A stretch of DNA of 64,000 nucleotides, from assembly GCA_016933675.1 (NCBI GenBank), contig JAFGAM010000076.1, forward strand, positions 1-64,000, read 5' to 3'. Source of the stretch: Candidatus Anaeroferrophillacea bacterium. GTDB lineage: Bacteria; Desulfobacterota; Anaeroferrophillalia; Anaeroferrophillales; Anaeroferrophillaceae. The first letter of the stretch is position 1, and every line of letters starts with the position of its first letter. Shown here piece by piece: positions 50,442 through 61,713 of this stretch. The position numbers were made by a program, and so were the translations under genes. The notes under the pieces were generated by a model. That model made no database searches, was not told the DNA's origin, and worked only from the letters and a program-made list of their open reading frames with translations.

Positions 50442-51684
50442 TCAGCCGGCTCCTGCACAAGTCCCGGAAATTGTTGACGCCGATGAAAAACTCCCGCATC
50501 ATGATGACCCACCAGTAGAGCCCCGTCGGGGTCAGCACCAGGGTATCGCCCTCGGTTTTGAGCGCCCCCAGCAGGCGGAACAGGGTCAGTTCACGCCAGA
50601 GCATTTCATCGAAGGCGCTGCCGTACTTTTTTCGCACCACCCGGCGGTCGAGACGAGTGCCGAAAAGCTTCATCAGCAGATCGTAGCGCATCCGTTCCAG
50701 CAGGGTGAATTCCTTGCGGGCCAAAAGTGGCTGCCGGCCGCCTTCCAGCGCCGCGCAGTAGTCGTCGACGGCAAAGGTATTGGCGAGAATGGTGCCCTGC
50801 ACGTAGCTGAAGGAGCCGCTGCCGACACCGACATATTCGTCATAGTCGACGACGTATTCGTCGATCATCGTCGCCTGGCGGGAGAAGCACCATGCGGTGC
50901 TGGCGCGGTAGGCGGGCAGCAGGCGGTCGATGATACGGCGGTAAAAACGCTTCTCCTGGCGGTAGTCGACCTTCCCGAGGGTTTTGGCGATCTGCCGCTC
51001 GGTGGAATCGGAAGCCATCAGCGGGTAAAAGGTCACCTGGTCGGCGGGAAGCCCCTCAAGAACATCAAGGTCGCGCTCGAGGCCGGCCTCCGACTGGGTG
51101 GGAAAATTGAAGATCATATCGACGTTGAGGGTGTCGAAAACGCCGTTGTACTCCTTGAGCCGCGCCTCGATCTCGCTGCCGCTGCCGTACTTGTGGTAGC
51201 GCTCCATCGCCTTCAGCAGCTCGTCGCCAAAGCTCTGGACGCCCACCGACAGCCGGTTCACGCCGGCGTCCTTGAGGATTCCGACGATATCGTCGGTGAG
51301 GTGGTTCGGGTTGGTCTCCGCCGAGATCTCGCGCACCGGCCAAAGATCCCGCACCAGCGCCAGGGTGGCGGCCAGTTCGTCGGGCAGCACCGTGGGGGTG
51401 CCGCCGCCGACGTAGACCCCGGTAAAGCGGTAGCCCCGGTCACGGTAGCCTTCGATCTCGCGCCGCAGGGCGGTGAAGTAACGCCGCGCCACCGGCTCAC
51501 GGAAGGTGTAGCGGTTGAAGGAGCAGTAGGGGCAGAGCTGCTCGCAGAAGGGAACGTGAATATACAGGAGATATTCTCGCTCCGGGTGGCCGCTGGGGAC
51601 GGTCTCGGGATTGAAATCCCGGAAGGTCAGGTACTCCCGGTTGACATGGCGCAGGTATCTGGTCAACAGAGGTTCAATCAGCAT
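50413..51684 (-). CDS. HemN/coproporphyrinogen III oxidase-like radical SAM protein
   Basis: YIHVPFCEQLCPYCSFNRYTF; GVYVGGGTPTVLPDEL; ISAETNPNHLTDDIVGILKDAGVNRLSVGVQSF. Confidence 0.88.
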   Translation of the reverse strand: MLIEPLLTRYLRHVNREYLTFRDFNPETVPSGHPEREYLLYIHVPFCEQLCPYCSFNRYTFREPVARRYFTALRREIEGYRDRGYRFTGVYVGGGTPTVLPDELAATLALVRDLWPVREISAETNPNHLTDDIVGILKDAGVNRLSVGVQSFGDELLKAMERYHKYGSGSEIEARLKEYNGVFDTLNVDMIFNFPTQSEAGLERDLDVLEGLPADQVTFYPLMASDSTERQIAKTLGKVDYRQEKRFYRRIIDRLLPAYRASTAWCFSRQATMIDEYVVDYDEYVGVGSGSFSYVQGTILANTFAVDDYCAALEGGRQPLLARKEFTLLERMRYDLLMKLFGTRLDRRVVRKKYGSAFDEMLWRELTLFRLLGALKTEGDTLVLTPTGLYWWVIMMREFFIGVNNFRDLCRSRLNDGDAGHTA

Positions 51685-52274
51685 CGGCAGGACTCCGGGA
51701 CAGCGAGCGGCGGGCGGTTCGGTCTTCGGTGCCGGGCGGCACCGCCGCCCGGGCTCCGGCCCCCGGAAATCCGGGGTTGCCGCCGGCCGTCCGGTTTTCA
51801 CCATGGCTTGACGGTTTGACGAATGCCGCCCCATGACGGCACAACGGACGAAAACTACCGGAAGCCACCGCAAATGTCCACCGTTAATTGCTCATGGCTT
51901 CGTAACGGCGGCACCTTCTTCGCGGCGTTCCCGGCCGGGTCGCCGCGGCGTGGTACGGGCGGGTTTGCGACCCGCCCCGCCACCGGTGCCACATTCCCCG
52001 GACAGGAAGGTATCGCGAGCCCACCGCCGGGGCACGGTCCACCGCGCCCCGGCGGTGCCATCCAGGTTTCGACCCCTGGCGGCAGTGATACCGGATCCTT
52101 CATCATCGGCTTCCTCCGCAAACCGATGCCGATTCCCATTCCCTGCACCGGGAAGATGCTCAAAACCATTTGACAAGTGAGCGGAAATTGTATAGAAAGT
52201 GACGGTTTTTTACGAGTCGGGCGGCCGGAAAAACGCTACCGCCCGCCTTCCTCCGCACTGACAAGGAGAAATCG

Positions 52275-52961
52275 ATGCCGGTTATCACGATCTCGAAGGA
52301 GTATTGCTCCGGGGGCCTGGATATCGCGAAGCAGCTCGCCAAGGTGCTCAACATCGATTATTTCGACAAGCAGATCGTCGAGCAGGTGGCGGCTCATACC
52401 AAGGTAACCACCGACAATGTTCTCGACTACGAGGAAGAGCGCCATATCAGCCTCAAGGCCTACCTTTCCCGGGTTATCGATTTCGACATCTTCAAGAAGG
52501 AAGCGGACGAGGAACCGGCCGCCGGGGGCGAGTACGACCAGCGGGACAAGATCCCCTTCAATTTCGGCAATCAGGGGTGGATCGACAGCGACATCTACAA
52601 GGAGATGATCAGCCGCGTCATCACCAGCCTCGGCCAGCGCCAGCATGTGCTGATCGTCGGCCGCGGCGGCCAGTGCATCCTGCAGGATAACCCCGACACC
52701 ATTCACATCCGGGTGGTGGCCGACTTCAATGACCGGGTCAAACGGGCGCTGGATCGGGATCCGAGCCTGACGCCGGCCCAGGCGGAAAAAACGGTCCGCG
52801 AGATGGACAAGAAGAGTCGGGATTACATCAACTACTACTTCAAGCGTGACTGGAACGACCCCCTGCTCTACCATGTGATCATCAACACCAGTCACGTACC
52901 GCCGCAGTCGGCGGTCCGCTGGCTGTCGAAACTGGCGGTGGAATACAAGGCGGGCGTCTGA
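52275..52961 (+). CDS. Cytidylate kinase-like family protein
   Basis: MPVITISKEYCSGGLDIAKQLAKVLNIDYFDKQIVEQVA; VLIVGRGGQCILQDNPDTIHIRVVADFNDRV. Confidence 0.85.
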   Translation: MPVITISKEYCSGGLDIAKQLAKVLNIDYFDKQIVEQVAAHTKVTTDNVLDYEEERHISLKAYLSRVIDFDIFKKEADEEPAAGGEYDQRDKIPFNFGNQGWIDSDIYKEMISRVITSLGQRQHVLIVGRGGQCILQDNPDTIHIRVVADFNDRVKRALDRDPSLTPAQAEKTVREMDKKSRDYINYYFKRDWNDPLLYHVIINTSHVPPQSAVRWLSKLAVEYKAGV

Positions 52962-53155
52962 CCGCCCCCGCGTAACCACAACGCGACAGGACAATCCGAC
53001 ATGGCAATCTCCGGAGTGCCGGGCTGGCGCACACGCCGATCCGGCCCCGGGGCCGCCTGGATCTCCCCGGCGGGGAGACCGGGACGGGTAAGCCGGTGCG
53101 CGATGCAGGAGACACCAGATCCGTGCGTTTCCTGCCGAAGGTCAGAACTGCACCT

Positions 53156-53186
53156 GCCGTCCCGTTTCCGGGACGGCTTTTTTTGT
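53156..53186 (+). terminator. Rho-independent terminator upstream of panB
   Basis: GCCGTCCCG-ttt-CCGGGACGGC-TTTTTTTG. Confidence 0.85.
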
Positions 53187-53270
53187 GCCGGAAGCAAGGC
53201 CTGATGGCCGGAAATCCACGGCATCGTACCGAAAACATCTTTTTCATCCGGCCGGGAGGAACACATTCCG

Positions 53271-54068
53271 ATGCGTGACAGCAAACCGATCACCACCGCC
53301 CGCCTGCGGGAAATGAAGGCCGCCGGCGAGCGTATCGCCATGGTCACCGGCTACGACTACCCCTTCGCCCGCCTGCTTGACGCCGCTGATATCGACGTCA
53401 TCCTCGTGGGTGATTCCGTCGGGGTTGTCGTCGCCGGTTATCCGTCCACCATCCCGGTGACGGTGGACGAAATGATCTACCACGGTCGCGCCGTGGTCCG
53501 CGGCACCGAGCGAGCGCTGGTGGTCATCGACATGCCCTTCATGAGCTACCAGGTGAGCATCGCGGACGCCAAACGCCAGGCCGGCCGGATCATGCAGGCA
53601 ACCGGATGCACGGCGGTGAAGCTCGAAGGCGGCGTCGCCATGGCACCCACCATCCGGGCGCTGGTGGAAATCGGCATCCCGGTACTGGGACACATCGGTC
53701 TCACCCCCCAGGCGGTAAACCAGCTCGGCGGCTATAAGGTCCAGCGGGAGAAGGAACGCCTGCTGGCCGATGCCAAAGCGGTGGCGGACGCCGGTGCCTT
53801 CGGGGTGGTGATCGAATGCGTCCCGGCGGACATCGCGGCGGAAATCACCAACGCCGTGAACGTACCCACCATCGGCATCGGCGCCGGCCCCGGCTGCGAC
53901 GGCCAGGTGCTGGTACTGCACGACATGCTCGGCCTGTGCGAACGTTTCCGGCCCTCGTTCGTCAAGCAGTACGCCGACCTCGCGCCGACCATCCGCAAAG
54001 CGCTCGGCACCTACCGCGACGAGGTCAAGGCGGGCACCTTCCCCGGCCCGGAACACAGCTTTTCCTGA
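53271..54068 (+). CDS. panB: 3-methyl-2-oxobutanoate hydroxymethyltransferase
   Basis: MVTGYDYPFARLLDAADIDVILVGDSVGVVVAGYPSTIPVTVDEMIYHGRAV; VKLEGG; GHIGLTPQ. Confidence 0.97.
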   Translation: MRDSKPITTARLREMKAAGERIAMVTGYDYPFARLLDAADIDVILVGDSVGVVVAGYPSTIPVTVDEMIYHGRAVVRGTERALVVIDMPFMSYQVSIADAKRQAGRIMQATGCTAVKLEGGVAMAPTIRALVEIGIPVLGHIGLTPQAVNQLGGYKVQREKERLLADAKAVADAGAFGVVIECVPADIAAEITNAVNVPTIGIGAGPGCDGQVLVLHDMLGLCERFRPSFVKQYADLAPTIRKALGTYRDEVKAGTFPGPEHSFS

Positions 54069-54089
54069 GATCGCGGAGGTTACCGCAGC

Positions 54090-54974
54090 ATGAACCCGAA
54101 GATCATCCACGACCCCGAAGCGATGCAGCACTGGTCTCTGACCGAGCGGGCCGCGGGCCGCATTCTCGGTCTGGTGCCCACCATGGGGTACCTGCACCGC
54201 GGCCACCTCAGTCTCATGGAAACGCTCCGGCCGCAGGTCGACCGGCTGGTGGTATCCATCTTCGTCAACCCGATCCAGTTCGGCGCCGGCGAGGATCTCG
54301 ACCGCTACCCGCGGGACTGGGACGGCGACCTGGCCGCCTGCCGCAATGCCGGCGTCGATGTCATCTTCGCCCCCGAACCGGCGGCGGTCTACCCGGCGGA
54401 ATTTCAAACCGCCGTCAGCGTCGCCCGGCTCACCGCCGGGCTCTGCGGCGCCCTGCGGCCGGGGCACTTCGATGGCGTCACGACGGTGGTCGCCAAGCTC
54501 TTCAATCTCACCCTGCCCCATCGCGCCTGCTTCGGCGAGAAAGACTACCAGCAGCTGGCGGTCATCCGACGGATGGTAGCCGATTTGGCGTTTCCGGTGG
54601 AAATCGTCGCCGCCCCCATCGTCCGCGAGGACGACGGCCTGGCGCTGAGTTCCCGCAACGTCTACCTGTCGGCCGCCGACCGTCACGCCGCGCTGGGCCT
54701 GTCACGCGGGCTCTTCGCCGCCCGGAAACGGTACGCCGCCGGTGAACGCCGGGCGGTGGAACTCGCCGGAACCGCACACCGTACCATCGTCGACCACGCC
54801 GGCGATGCCTGCGCCCTGGAGTATCTCGTCGTTTGCGACGCCCGATCCCTGGAAGAGATCGTCACCGTCGACCGGGAAACCGTCATCGCCCTGGCGGCGA
54901 AGGTGGGTAGGACCCGGCTCATCGACAACATCATCCTGGCCGCCAACCCGGAAGCAACGGGCAAAAACCCCTGA
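54090..54974 (+). CDS. panC: Pantoate-beta-alanine ligase
   Basis: LVPTMGYLHRGHLSLMETLRPQVDRLVVSIFVNPIQFGAGEDLDRYPR; CFGEKDYQQLAVIRRMVADL. Confidence 0.97.
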   Translation: MNPKIIHDPEAMQHWSLTERAAGRILGLVPTMGYLHRGHLSLMETLRPQVDRLVVSIFVNPIQFGAGEDLDRYPRDWDGDLAACRNAGVDVIFAPEPAAVYPAEFQTAVSVARLTAGLCGALRPGHFDGVTTVVAKLFNLTLPHRACFGEKDYQQLAVIRRMVADLAFPVEIVAAPIVREDDGLALSSRNVYLSAADRHAALGLSRGLFAARKRYAAGERRAVELAGTAHRTIVDHAGDACALEYLVVCDARSLEEIVTVDRETVIALAAKVGRTRLIDNIILAANPEATGKNP

Positions 54975-55028
54975 TACCATATCGATACCTTATCCGGAAC
55001 CACCGTACCACGAAGGAGAACCGGCACC

Positions 55029-55397
55029 ATGCTGCGCACCATGTTCAAGTCAAAGATCCACCGGGCCACGGTCACCGATGCCAACCTCGAGTACGAAGGC
55101 AGCATCACCATCGACAAAACCCTGCTGGAGTCTACCGACATTCTCCCCTTCGAGATGGTACACATCTACAACCTGTCCAACGGTGCCCGTTTCACCACCT
55201 ACGTCATCGAAGGCGCGGCGGACAGCGGCGAGATCTGCATCAACGGCGCCGCCGCGCGGATGGCCCGCAAGGGCGACATGGTGATCATCGCCTCCTACGT
55301 GCAGATCGACGACGCCGAACTCTCCCGCTTGCAGCCGGTCAACGTGCTGGTGGACCGGGAGAATCGGATCGTCAGAAAAACCATCAATCAGGGGTAG
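55029..55397 (+). CDS. panD: Aspartate 1-decarboxylase
   Basis: [34 protein letters not shown], containing the GSI self-processing site. Confidence 0.97.
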   Translation: MLRTMFKSKIHRATVTDANLEYEGSITIDKTLLESTDILPFEMVHIYNLSNGARFTTYVIEGAADSGEICINGAAARMARKGDMVIIASYVQIDDAELSRLQPVNVLVDRENRIVRKTINQG

Positions 55398-55596
55398 CGC
55401 GTAACCGGAAAACCGCTCCCCCACCCGGACTGAGGCCGGCGCGCCGCAGGTCGACAATGCGGATATCGGTACATACCGGCCAGCCGGAGCCATCGGGATC
55501 ACCAGCGGAATTATCGCCGCGCGCGATTTCAATCCCGCTTCCGGTTGCCGCGGAAATCGCCGGCGCGATCGCGAAAAGCCGGGCGGTTACGAAGCC

Positions 55597-55641
55597 GTAA
55601 AAAAGCCGGTTGCCAACCATCATTGTCGGCAACCGGCTTCT
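55597..55641 (-). terminator. Rho-independent terminator downstream of rpsU
   Basis: Minus strand AAGCCGGTTGCC-gacaatgatggtt-GGCAACCGGCTTTTTT. Confidence 0.85.
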
Positions 55642-55757
55642 TCATGTCTTCTTCGCGACGTATTTTATGAGGCTCCCGCCCTCCAGACGAACCGCACCTT
55701 TCAACCGCAGTCGGTTCAGGGACAGGACGACGCCGAAAATCGTTCCGGGTAGCTACC

Positions 55758-55949
55758 TCAGCGCATGGTCATGCGGCGCTTCTTGGCCAGCCGTTTCAAA
55801 GCCTCCTGATGCTTCTTCTTGCGGCGGACGCTGGGCTTTTCGTAGTGACGACGTTTCTTCAATTCACGAAACAGTCCGGACTTGTTCAGCTTGTTCTTGA
55901 GCAGTTTTATCGCCCGTTCAACGTCGTTGTCGATTACCTTGATTTCCAT
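55758..55949 (-). CDS. rpsU: 30S ribosomal protein S21
   Basis: MEIKVIDNDVERAIKLLKNKLNKSGLFRELKKRRHYEKPSVRRKKKHQEALKRLAKKRRMTMR. Confidence 0.95.
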   Translation of the reverse strand: MEIKVIDNDVERAIKLLKNKLNKSGLFRELKKRRHYEKPSVRRKKKHQEALKRLAKKRRMTMR

Positions 55950-56062
55950 GCTGATGGCCTTCTTCCGGATCGCTCCCGCCACCCGCCGGCGGCGACCGAC
56001 CGGATGACACAGTCAAGTTTATTCAGGTTAAATCGCGAGGTTAGGTAAAGGCGGACTATATA

Positions 56063-56698
56063 CTAAAGCCGCCGGTAGTTGTCAATATATTTTTTGAACA
56101 GGGTTCCGATGCGATGCTCCAGGGCGGTGTATTCGTCAAAACGACAGAACCGCTCACCGGCAAGGCAGGGACCAAGAAGCTCCGGCCCCTCCGACAGCCC
56201 CCGGAAGATCTTCTCCTCCAGCCGCATGGTGAACTCCTCCACCGTTTCCAGAGAGCTTCGGGCCGCGGCCGTTTTGCCGTAGCGCGCCTGCAAGTCGATG
56301 AAGCGCTCGCTCAGCGGCACCACGTCCTCGTGTTTCACCCGCTTATCGGCGTAATAGACCACATCCACCTCGGTTACCCGGGACTCGGCCGCCGCCGCCG
56401 GCGTCATCCGCACGTGCTGGCTGACCACCAGGGCCACCGAATGGTAACCCCGGGCATCCATCCATTCGCCGCCAAGGCGGGCGTGGTCATCACCGGTGGT
56501 AATGGACTCGTATTTGGCGATATCGTGCAGCAGCCCGCCGGCCGCCAGCAAAGGCAGGCGGACTTCCTCCCGACCGGCATTGAGCCAAGTACCGATGAGA
56601 ACCGCCGCCCGGGTAACGGCGACGCTGTGGCCGACGATATGCACCGGCACCCGGCGGGCGATGAGAAGTTCGAAACAGGTTTCCGGTTCAGGTACCAT
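56063..56698 (-). CDS. HD-domain hydrolase
   Basis: HIVGHSVAVTRAAVLIGTWLNAG...LLAAGGLLHDIAKYESITTGDDHARLGGEWMDARGY. Confidence 0.88.
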   Translation of the reverse strand: MVPEPETCFELLIARRVPVHIVGHSVAVTRAAVLIGTWLNAGREEVRLPLLAAGGLLHDIAKYESITTGDDHARLGGEWMDARGYHSVALVVSQHVRMTPAAAAESRVTEVDVVYYADKRVKHEDVVPLSERFIDLQARYGKTAAARSSLETVEEFTMRLEEKIFRGLSEGPELLGPCLAGERFCRFDEYTALEHRIGTLFKKYIDNYRRL

Positions 56699-57765
56699 TA
56701 TGCCCTTTTCCGCACCCGTCCCGCTGCGGGTGGATGCCGGCCGGCAGGTCCGTCAGCGGATGCCATTCGGCAGAGATGCATCACCAGATGTTCAAGCACT
56801 ATCTTATCAGGAGCAGCGGAACTCTTCAACCGCCGGTCGGCGGCACTGAGCAGCGCGAAACTGCCGGCAAGACGCCGGGAGCTGAAACCTTCCACCTGGC
56901 GCCACAGTTTGTCGGCGACAAAGGGCGGCACCTCGATGGCGCCGGCAAGTGTCTGCCGCGACTCCTTACGCGCCCGATGGGAAAAGGTCCGCGCCAGCAG
57001 CCGATAGTGGCGCGCGAGCATGGCGACAACAAGCAGGGCCGCGGTACGGGTCTCCAACAATCGATGCAGACTTGACAGCGCCGGGAGCAAAGCACCGGTT
57101 CCAACTTCATCAGTCAGAACGAAAATATTGGCCGCCAGCACCCCGCAGCCGAGAAGGTTGACCGTCTCTTCATCGATGATTCCGCCGGGGCCGACATAGA
57201 GAGAAAGTTTGTCGATTTCCCGGGCGATGAGCTGCAGGTGATTGTCATAGTAGTGCAGCAGCTGATCCACTACTTCCGCAGCACAGGCAACCTCGCAGCG
57301 TTGCGCCTCCCGGGCCACCAGCTGGCGCCGGTCGGCGGGGCCAAGCTTGTCGGTAAAAATGACGCTGCCGAGTTTTTTCAGCGTCTTGTAAAGCCGCTGG
57401 CGCGCATCGAAGCGAGCCGCCGCCGACAGGAACAGGAAGGGACCGTCGGCGGCGCCGTGCTCCGTCAACCAGGCGGCAAGCAGTTCACCGTCGGATTTGC
57501 GCAATGCCTCCAGATGGGTAAGGACGACAATCTTGCGGGGAGCGAAAAGCGACGGCGCATCGAACAGCGGCAGCACCTCATCGAGCCGCTGCTGCGAAAC
57601 GTCGTAGCGTTCGACCGTCAGCCAGTCGTTTTTGCGCATCCGCGCCGAGAGGGATTCCTCGAGCAGACTCAGGGGAAAGGATTCATCGCCGTAGAGCAGG
57701 CAGCAACCGAAGGCCCCCTCGGCATCGTCAGCCCGGCGGATGCAGGAACGCAAATTGTCGAGCAT
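56698..57765 (-). CDS. holA: DNA polymerase III delta subunit
   Basis: LLYGDESFPLSLLEESLSARM...LFAPRKIVVLTHLEALRKSDGELLAAWL; position next to lptE and leuS. Confidence 0.88.
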   Translation of the reverse strand: MLDNLRSCIRRADDAEGAFGCCLLYGDESFPLSLLEESLSARMRKNDWLTVERYDVSQQRLDEVLPLFDAPSLFAPRKIVVLTHLEALRKSDGELLAAWLTEHGAADGPFLFLSAAARFDARQRLYKTLKKLGSVIFTDKLGPADRRQLVAREAQRCEVACAAEVVDQLLHYYDNHLQLIAREIDKLSLYVGPGGIIDEETVNLLGCGVLAANIFVLTDEVGTGALLPALSSLHRLLETRTAALLVVAMLARHYRLLARTFSHRARKESRQTLAGAIEVPPFVADKLWRQVEGFSSRRLAGSFALLSAADRRLKSSAAPDKIVLEHLVMHLCRMASADGPAGRHPPAAGRVRKRA

Positions 57766-57808
57766 GCGGTTTCGTTTCCAGCTGAAATGAACGGGAGAAT
57801 TCAGCGGT

Positions 57809-58354
57809 TCAGAAGGCGTCGAACAGCCGGTCATGGATATTCGCCGCCAGCTTGTCGCAGGCCTTGCGAATGGCCTCACGCTTGTTCGACTGGTCGGCCA
57901 CCGGCGTGCCCATGGCGAGGTACTCCTCCACCTCCACCATATTCGCCTGGCGCCAGAGAACGCGGTCCTGCCGCCGGTCCTCGGCGGTCGCCTCGATGGT
58001 GACATACACCCGATATTCCAGCGCCCGGTCGCTGCCGGCGAAACCGATGGCGCCAGCGGTGACATCGGTGATGCTGCCGCGGATGATGACGTCCGCACAA
58101 TCAAGGTCGGCAACCTCGAGACGTTGGCTGCGGGCAAACTCCGCCACCACGCTGCTGGTGATCCAGGTTTCGACGAGACTTTCGTAGGTCCGGTTGACGA
58201 AAGGCTCCACGGCGACGGTTTGCAGCCGCTCCGGCAGGGTATCGGTATAGTCGGCAAAGCGATAACCCAGGCAGCCGGCGACGGAAACCGCCAGAACGAC
58301 GACGGCCAGCAGCGCCGGGGCGCCGCGGCGACGGCAGAACAGGAACTCAGACAA
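57809..58354 (-). CDS. lptE: LPS assembly lipoprotein LptE
   Basis: Lipobox-like [43 protein letters not shown]; located between leuS and holA. Confidence 0.85.
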   Translation of the reverse strand: MSEFLFCRRRGAPALLAVVVLAVSVAGCLGYRFADYTDTLPERLQTVAVEPFVNRTYESLVETWITSSVVAEFARSQRLEVADLDCADVIIRGSITDVTAGAIGFAGSDRALEYRVYVTIEATAEDRRQDRVLWRQANMVEVEEYLAMGTPVADQSNKREAIRKACDKLAANIHDRLFDAF

Positions 58355-60830
58355 CTACATTCACCAGCTTTCCGGGAACGACAACCACCTTGCGGACCGC
58401 CTTGCCGGCGGTGAATTTCCCCACCTTGTCGCTGGCCATGGCCGCCGCCTCGATGGCGGCGTTGTCGGCATCGGCGGCAACCTCGATCCGATCACGGACC
58501 CTGCCGTTCACCTGCACCACCAGGGTGACGGTATCGGTCAGCAGAGAATCCGGGTCACATTCCGGCAGGGGGCAGGCGGCGAGCTCGGTTTCCCGGCCCA
58601 GTTCCTGCCACAGCTCCGCGGTGATGTGCGGCACGATGGGGGAAAGCAGCAACAGCACGGCCTCGAAGGCCTCGCGCACCACCCGGCGCGCCAGCGGGTC
58701 ATCACCCAGCGCCTCGGCCAGCGGCCGGAGTTCGTTCACCAGTTCCATTACCGCGCTGATGGCGGTATTGAAGTGAAAACGCCCCTCGATGTCGGCAATC
58801 ACCCGGCTGATGGTCTGGTGGATCTTGCGCCGCAGGGACCTGAGGTCTTCGGGCAGATCGGCGAGCGCCCCGGCATAAGGCTCCACGTCGCGAAGCGCCG
58901 GGAAGACCTCGTGGGCCAGGCGCCAGAGGCGGTTGAGAAAGCGGGAGGCGCCCTCCACCCCCTGGTCGTTCCATTCCAGATCCAGCTCCGGCGGCGCCGC
59001 AAACAGGCTGAACATCCGCGCCGTATCGGCGCCGTAGCGCTCGATGATGGCGTTGGGATCCACCACATTGCCCTTGGACTTGGACATCTTGGCGCCGTCC
59101 TTGATCACCATCCCCTGGGTCAGCAGGCGGGTGAAAGGCTCGGCAAAATCGACGTAACCCAGGTCACGGAGCACCCGGGTGAAGAAACGCGAATAGAGCA
59201 GGTGCAGAATGGCGTGCTCGATACCGCCGATGTACTGGTCCACCGGCAGCCAGTAGGACACCGCCGCCGGATCGAAGGGCGCGGCATCATGGCCGGCACA
59301 GGCGTAGCGGATGTAGTACCAGGAGGACTCCACGAAGGTGTCCATGGTATCGGTCTCGCGCCGCGCCGGGCCGCCGCAGGCGGGGCAGACGGTTTCATAG
59401 AAGGCCGGCGCCTGCGCCAGAGGCGAACCACCTTCTCCGGTCACCCCGATATCCTCCGGCAGAACCACCGGCAGATCCGCTTCCGGCACCGGCACGGTGC
59501 CGCAGCGCTCACAGTAGATTATGGGTATGGGCGCCCCCCAGTAACGCTGCCGGGAGATGCCCCAGTCGCGCAGGCGATAGTTAACCGTCTTCTCGCCCAG
59601 TCCCCGCTCGGCGAGATGGGCGGCCACGGCATCCAGCGCGGCGCGGTTATCCATACCGTTGAAGGCGCCGGAATTCACCAGGAAACCGGATTCGGCATAG
59701 GCCTCGGTCATCGTTGCCGGGTCCAGCTCACGGTCGGGCGGCTGAATGACGACGATTACCGGCAGATCGTACTGGCGGGCAAACTCGAAGTCCCGCTGGT
59801 CGTGGGCCGGCACCGCCATCACCGCGCCGGTACCGTACTCCAGCAGAACGAAGTTGGCCAGGTAGATGGGCATCCGGCCGCCGGTCACCGGGTTGATGCA
59901 ATAGCGCCCGGTGAACACCCCCTCCTTCTCCAGGGTACCGAGTTCGCGATCGCCGCGGCGCTGTTTCCGCTGCCGGGCGACAAACTCCTCCACCTCGGCC
60001 TCGCGGCCGGTCCCGGCCACCAGTTCCGCCACCCGCGGGTGTTCCGGCGCCAGGCTCATGAAGGTCGCCCCCCAGAGGGTATCCTGACGGGTGGTGAAGA
60101 CGGTAAGCGGCTCCTCGGCGCCGGGGACGGGGAAAACGATCCGCGCGCCGATACTTTTGCCGATCCAGTTGCGCTGCATCGTGGTGACCCGTTCGGGCCA
60201 GCCCGCGAGTTCGTCGCAGCCCGCCAGCAATTCCTCGGCGTAAGCGGTGATGCGGAAGAACCACTGGCTCAGCTCACGGCTCTCCACCTCGGTGCCGCAG
60301 CGCCAGCAGCGGCCGTCCTCGACCTGCTCGTTGGCGAGCACCGTCCGGCAGGGCTCGCACCAGTTCACCGCCGACTGTTTCTTATAGGCCAAACCCTTCT
60401 CGTACATCTTCAGGAAGAAGAGCTGCTCCCAGCGGTAGTAGGACGGGTCGCAGGTGGCCAGCTCCCGGTTCCAGTCGTAGCTGAACCCCATGCGCCTGAG
60501 CTGCCGGCGCATGTAGTCGATGTTTTGCCGGGTCCAGGTGGCGGGATGGGTCTTGCGCTCGATGGCGGCATTCTCCGCCGGCATGCCGAAGGCGTCCCAG
60601 CCCATGGGATGCATGACGTTGTAACCCTTCATGCGCATGTAGCGGGCGACGACATCGCCGATGGAGTAGTTGCGGACGTGCCCCATGTGGATCTTGCCGG
60701 AGGGATAGGGGAACATCTCCAGCAGGTAGTACTTTTCCCCGTCACCATCGGCGACGGCAAAGGTCTGCCGCTCCTCCCAGTGGCGTTGCCACTTCGCTTC
60801 TATCCTTTGGGGATCGTATTGCGGGTCCAT
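58347..60830 (-). CDS. leuS: Leucine-tRNA ligase
   Basis: [67 protein letters not shown]. Confidence 0.98.
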   Translation of the reverse strand: MDPQYDPQRIEAKWQRHWEERQTFAVADGDGEKYYLLEMFPYPSGKIHMGHVRNYSIGDVVARYMRMKGYNVMHPMGWDAFGMPAENAAIERKTHPATWTRQNIDYMRRQLRRMGFSYDWNRELATCDPSYYRWEQLFFLKMYEKGLAYKKQSAVNWCEPCRTVLANEQVEDGRCWRCGTEVESRELSQWFFRITAYAEELLAGCDELAGWPERVTTMQRNWIGKSIGARIVFPVPGAEEPLTVFTTRQDTLWGATFMSLAPEHPRVAELVAGTGREAEVEEFVARQRKQRRGDRELGTLEKEGVFTGRYCINPVTGGRMPIYLANFVLLEYGTGAVMAVPAHDQRDFEFARQYDLPVIVVIQPPDRELDPATMTEAYAESGFLVNSGAFNGMDNRAALDAVAAHLAERGLGEKTVNYRLRDWGISRQRYWGAPIPIIYCERCGTVPVPEADLPVVLPEDIGVTGEGGSPLAQAPAFYETVCPACGGPARRETDTMDTFVESSWYYIRYACAGHDAAPFDPAAVSYWLPVDQYIGGIEHAILHLLYSRFFTRVLRDLGYVDFAEPFTRLLTQGMVIKDGAKMSKSKGNVVDPNAIIERYGADTARMFSLFAAPPELDLEWNDQGVEGASRFLNRLWRLAHEVFPALRDVEPYAGALADLPEDLRSLRRKIHQTISRVIADIEGRFHFNTAISAVMELVNELRPLAEALGDDPLARRVVREAFEAVLLLLSPIVPHITAELWQELGRETELAACPLPECDPDSLLTDTVTLVVQVNGRVRDRIEVAADADNAAIEAAAMASDKVGKFTAGKAVRKVVVVPGKLVNVVV

Positions 60831-60841
60831 AACCTCTTTCT

Positions 60842-61210
60842 TCAGCTGCCCCGGCGTTTTTCCATTTTTTCCTGCTCTTCCTTGCAGGAGATGCACAGCG
60901 GCGCCACCGGTCGGGCCTCGAGCCGGGCAATATTGATCTCCTCGCCGCAGGCATCGCAGATTCCGTAGGTACCCTGATCCATCTTCTCCAGTGCCTCGTC
61001 GATCTTCTTGATCAGGTGAATCTCACGCCCGCGGATGCGAAACAGCAGGTTGTGATCCACCTCCACCGAGGCGGCGTCGGCATCGTCGAGCATATCCTCA
61101 CGCTGAGTGTGGATGTCGCCGCGTTTCATCTGGTCCATTTTCTCGATGATGGTGCGTTTCTCATCTTCGAGAACCTGACGGAAATGTTCAAGTTGTTCCT
61201 TGGTCAGCAT
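60842..61210 (-). CDS. dksA: DksA/TraR C4-type zinc-finger protein
   Basis: [32 protein letters not shown]...[33 protein letters not shown]. Confidence 0.92.
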   Translation of the reverse strand: MLTKEQLEHFRQVLEDEKRTIIEKMDQMKRGDIHTQREDMLDDADAASVEVDHNLLFRIRGREIHLIKKIDEALEKMDQGTYGICDACGEEINIARLEARPVAPLCISCKEEQEKMEKRRGS

Positions 61211-61713
61211 GTCTTTTCCTCTGTCTGGGTTGGATCTCAGGCAGGTTTCAACGGCCACTGCCGCATGATGGGGGACGTGTCGCCAGAAAGTGGGCGGAGT
61301 CTATATCAAATCACCCGTCAAAGCAACAAAAAATGGGCACGCCGGTTGCGGTTGCGGCGGCGCCGGCCGGCGGAAACCGCGATAACGCCGTTTCAAAAGC
61401 CAGCGCCCCACGCTGCTTACGGCAGTGGTTCATTATCAGTGGTATGTGGTCAAATAATTTTGTACGTATTGACGTGTCAGGTCGAGAACCAAAAACCGTA
61501 ACCACGTAAAATCGAGTGCTTAGCGTTAGGTTCTGTGGAAAAAGACCGGCGTAGGGAGACCGGCGGCGGGAGACAGGGTACAAGCGGCAAACGGGGGTAA
61601 TCGGGTGGCGGAAGGCTGCGACCAACAACGACCAGCTCCCCGGAACAAGCCGCGGCGGTTTTCTCACTCCCGGATTCTTTCGGCGATGATGACCGCCCGG
61701 TAACGGCCGCGGG

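Noticed and set aside
58626-60968. 780-aa plus-strand ORF
   Set aside because: Antisense shadow of leuS.
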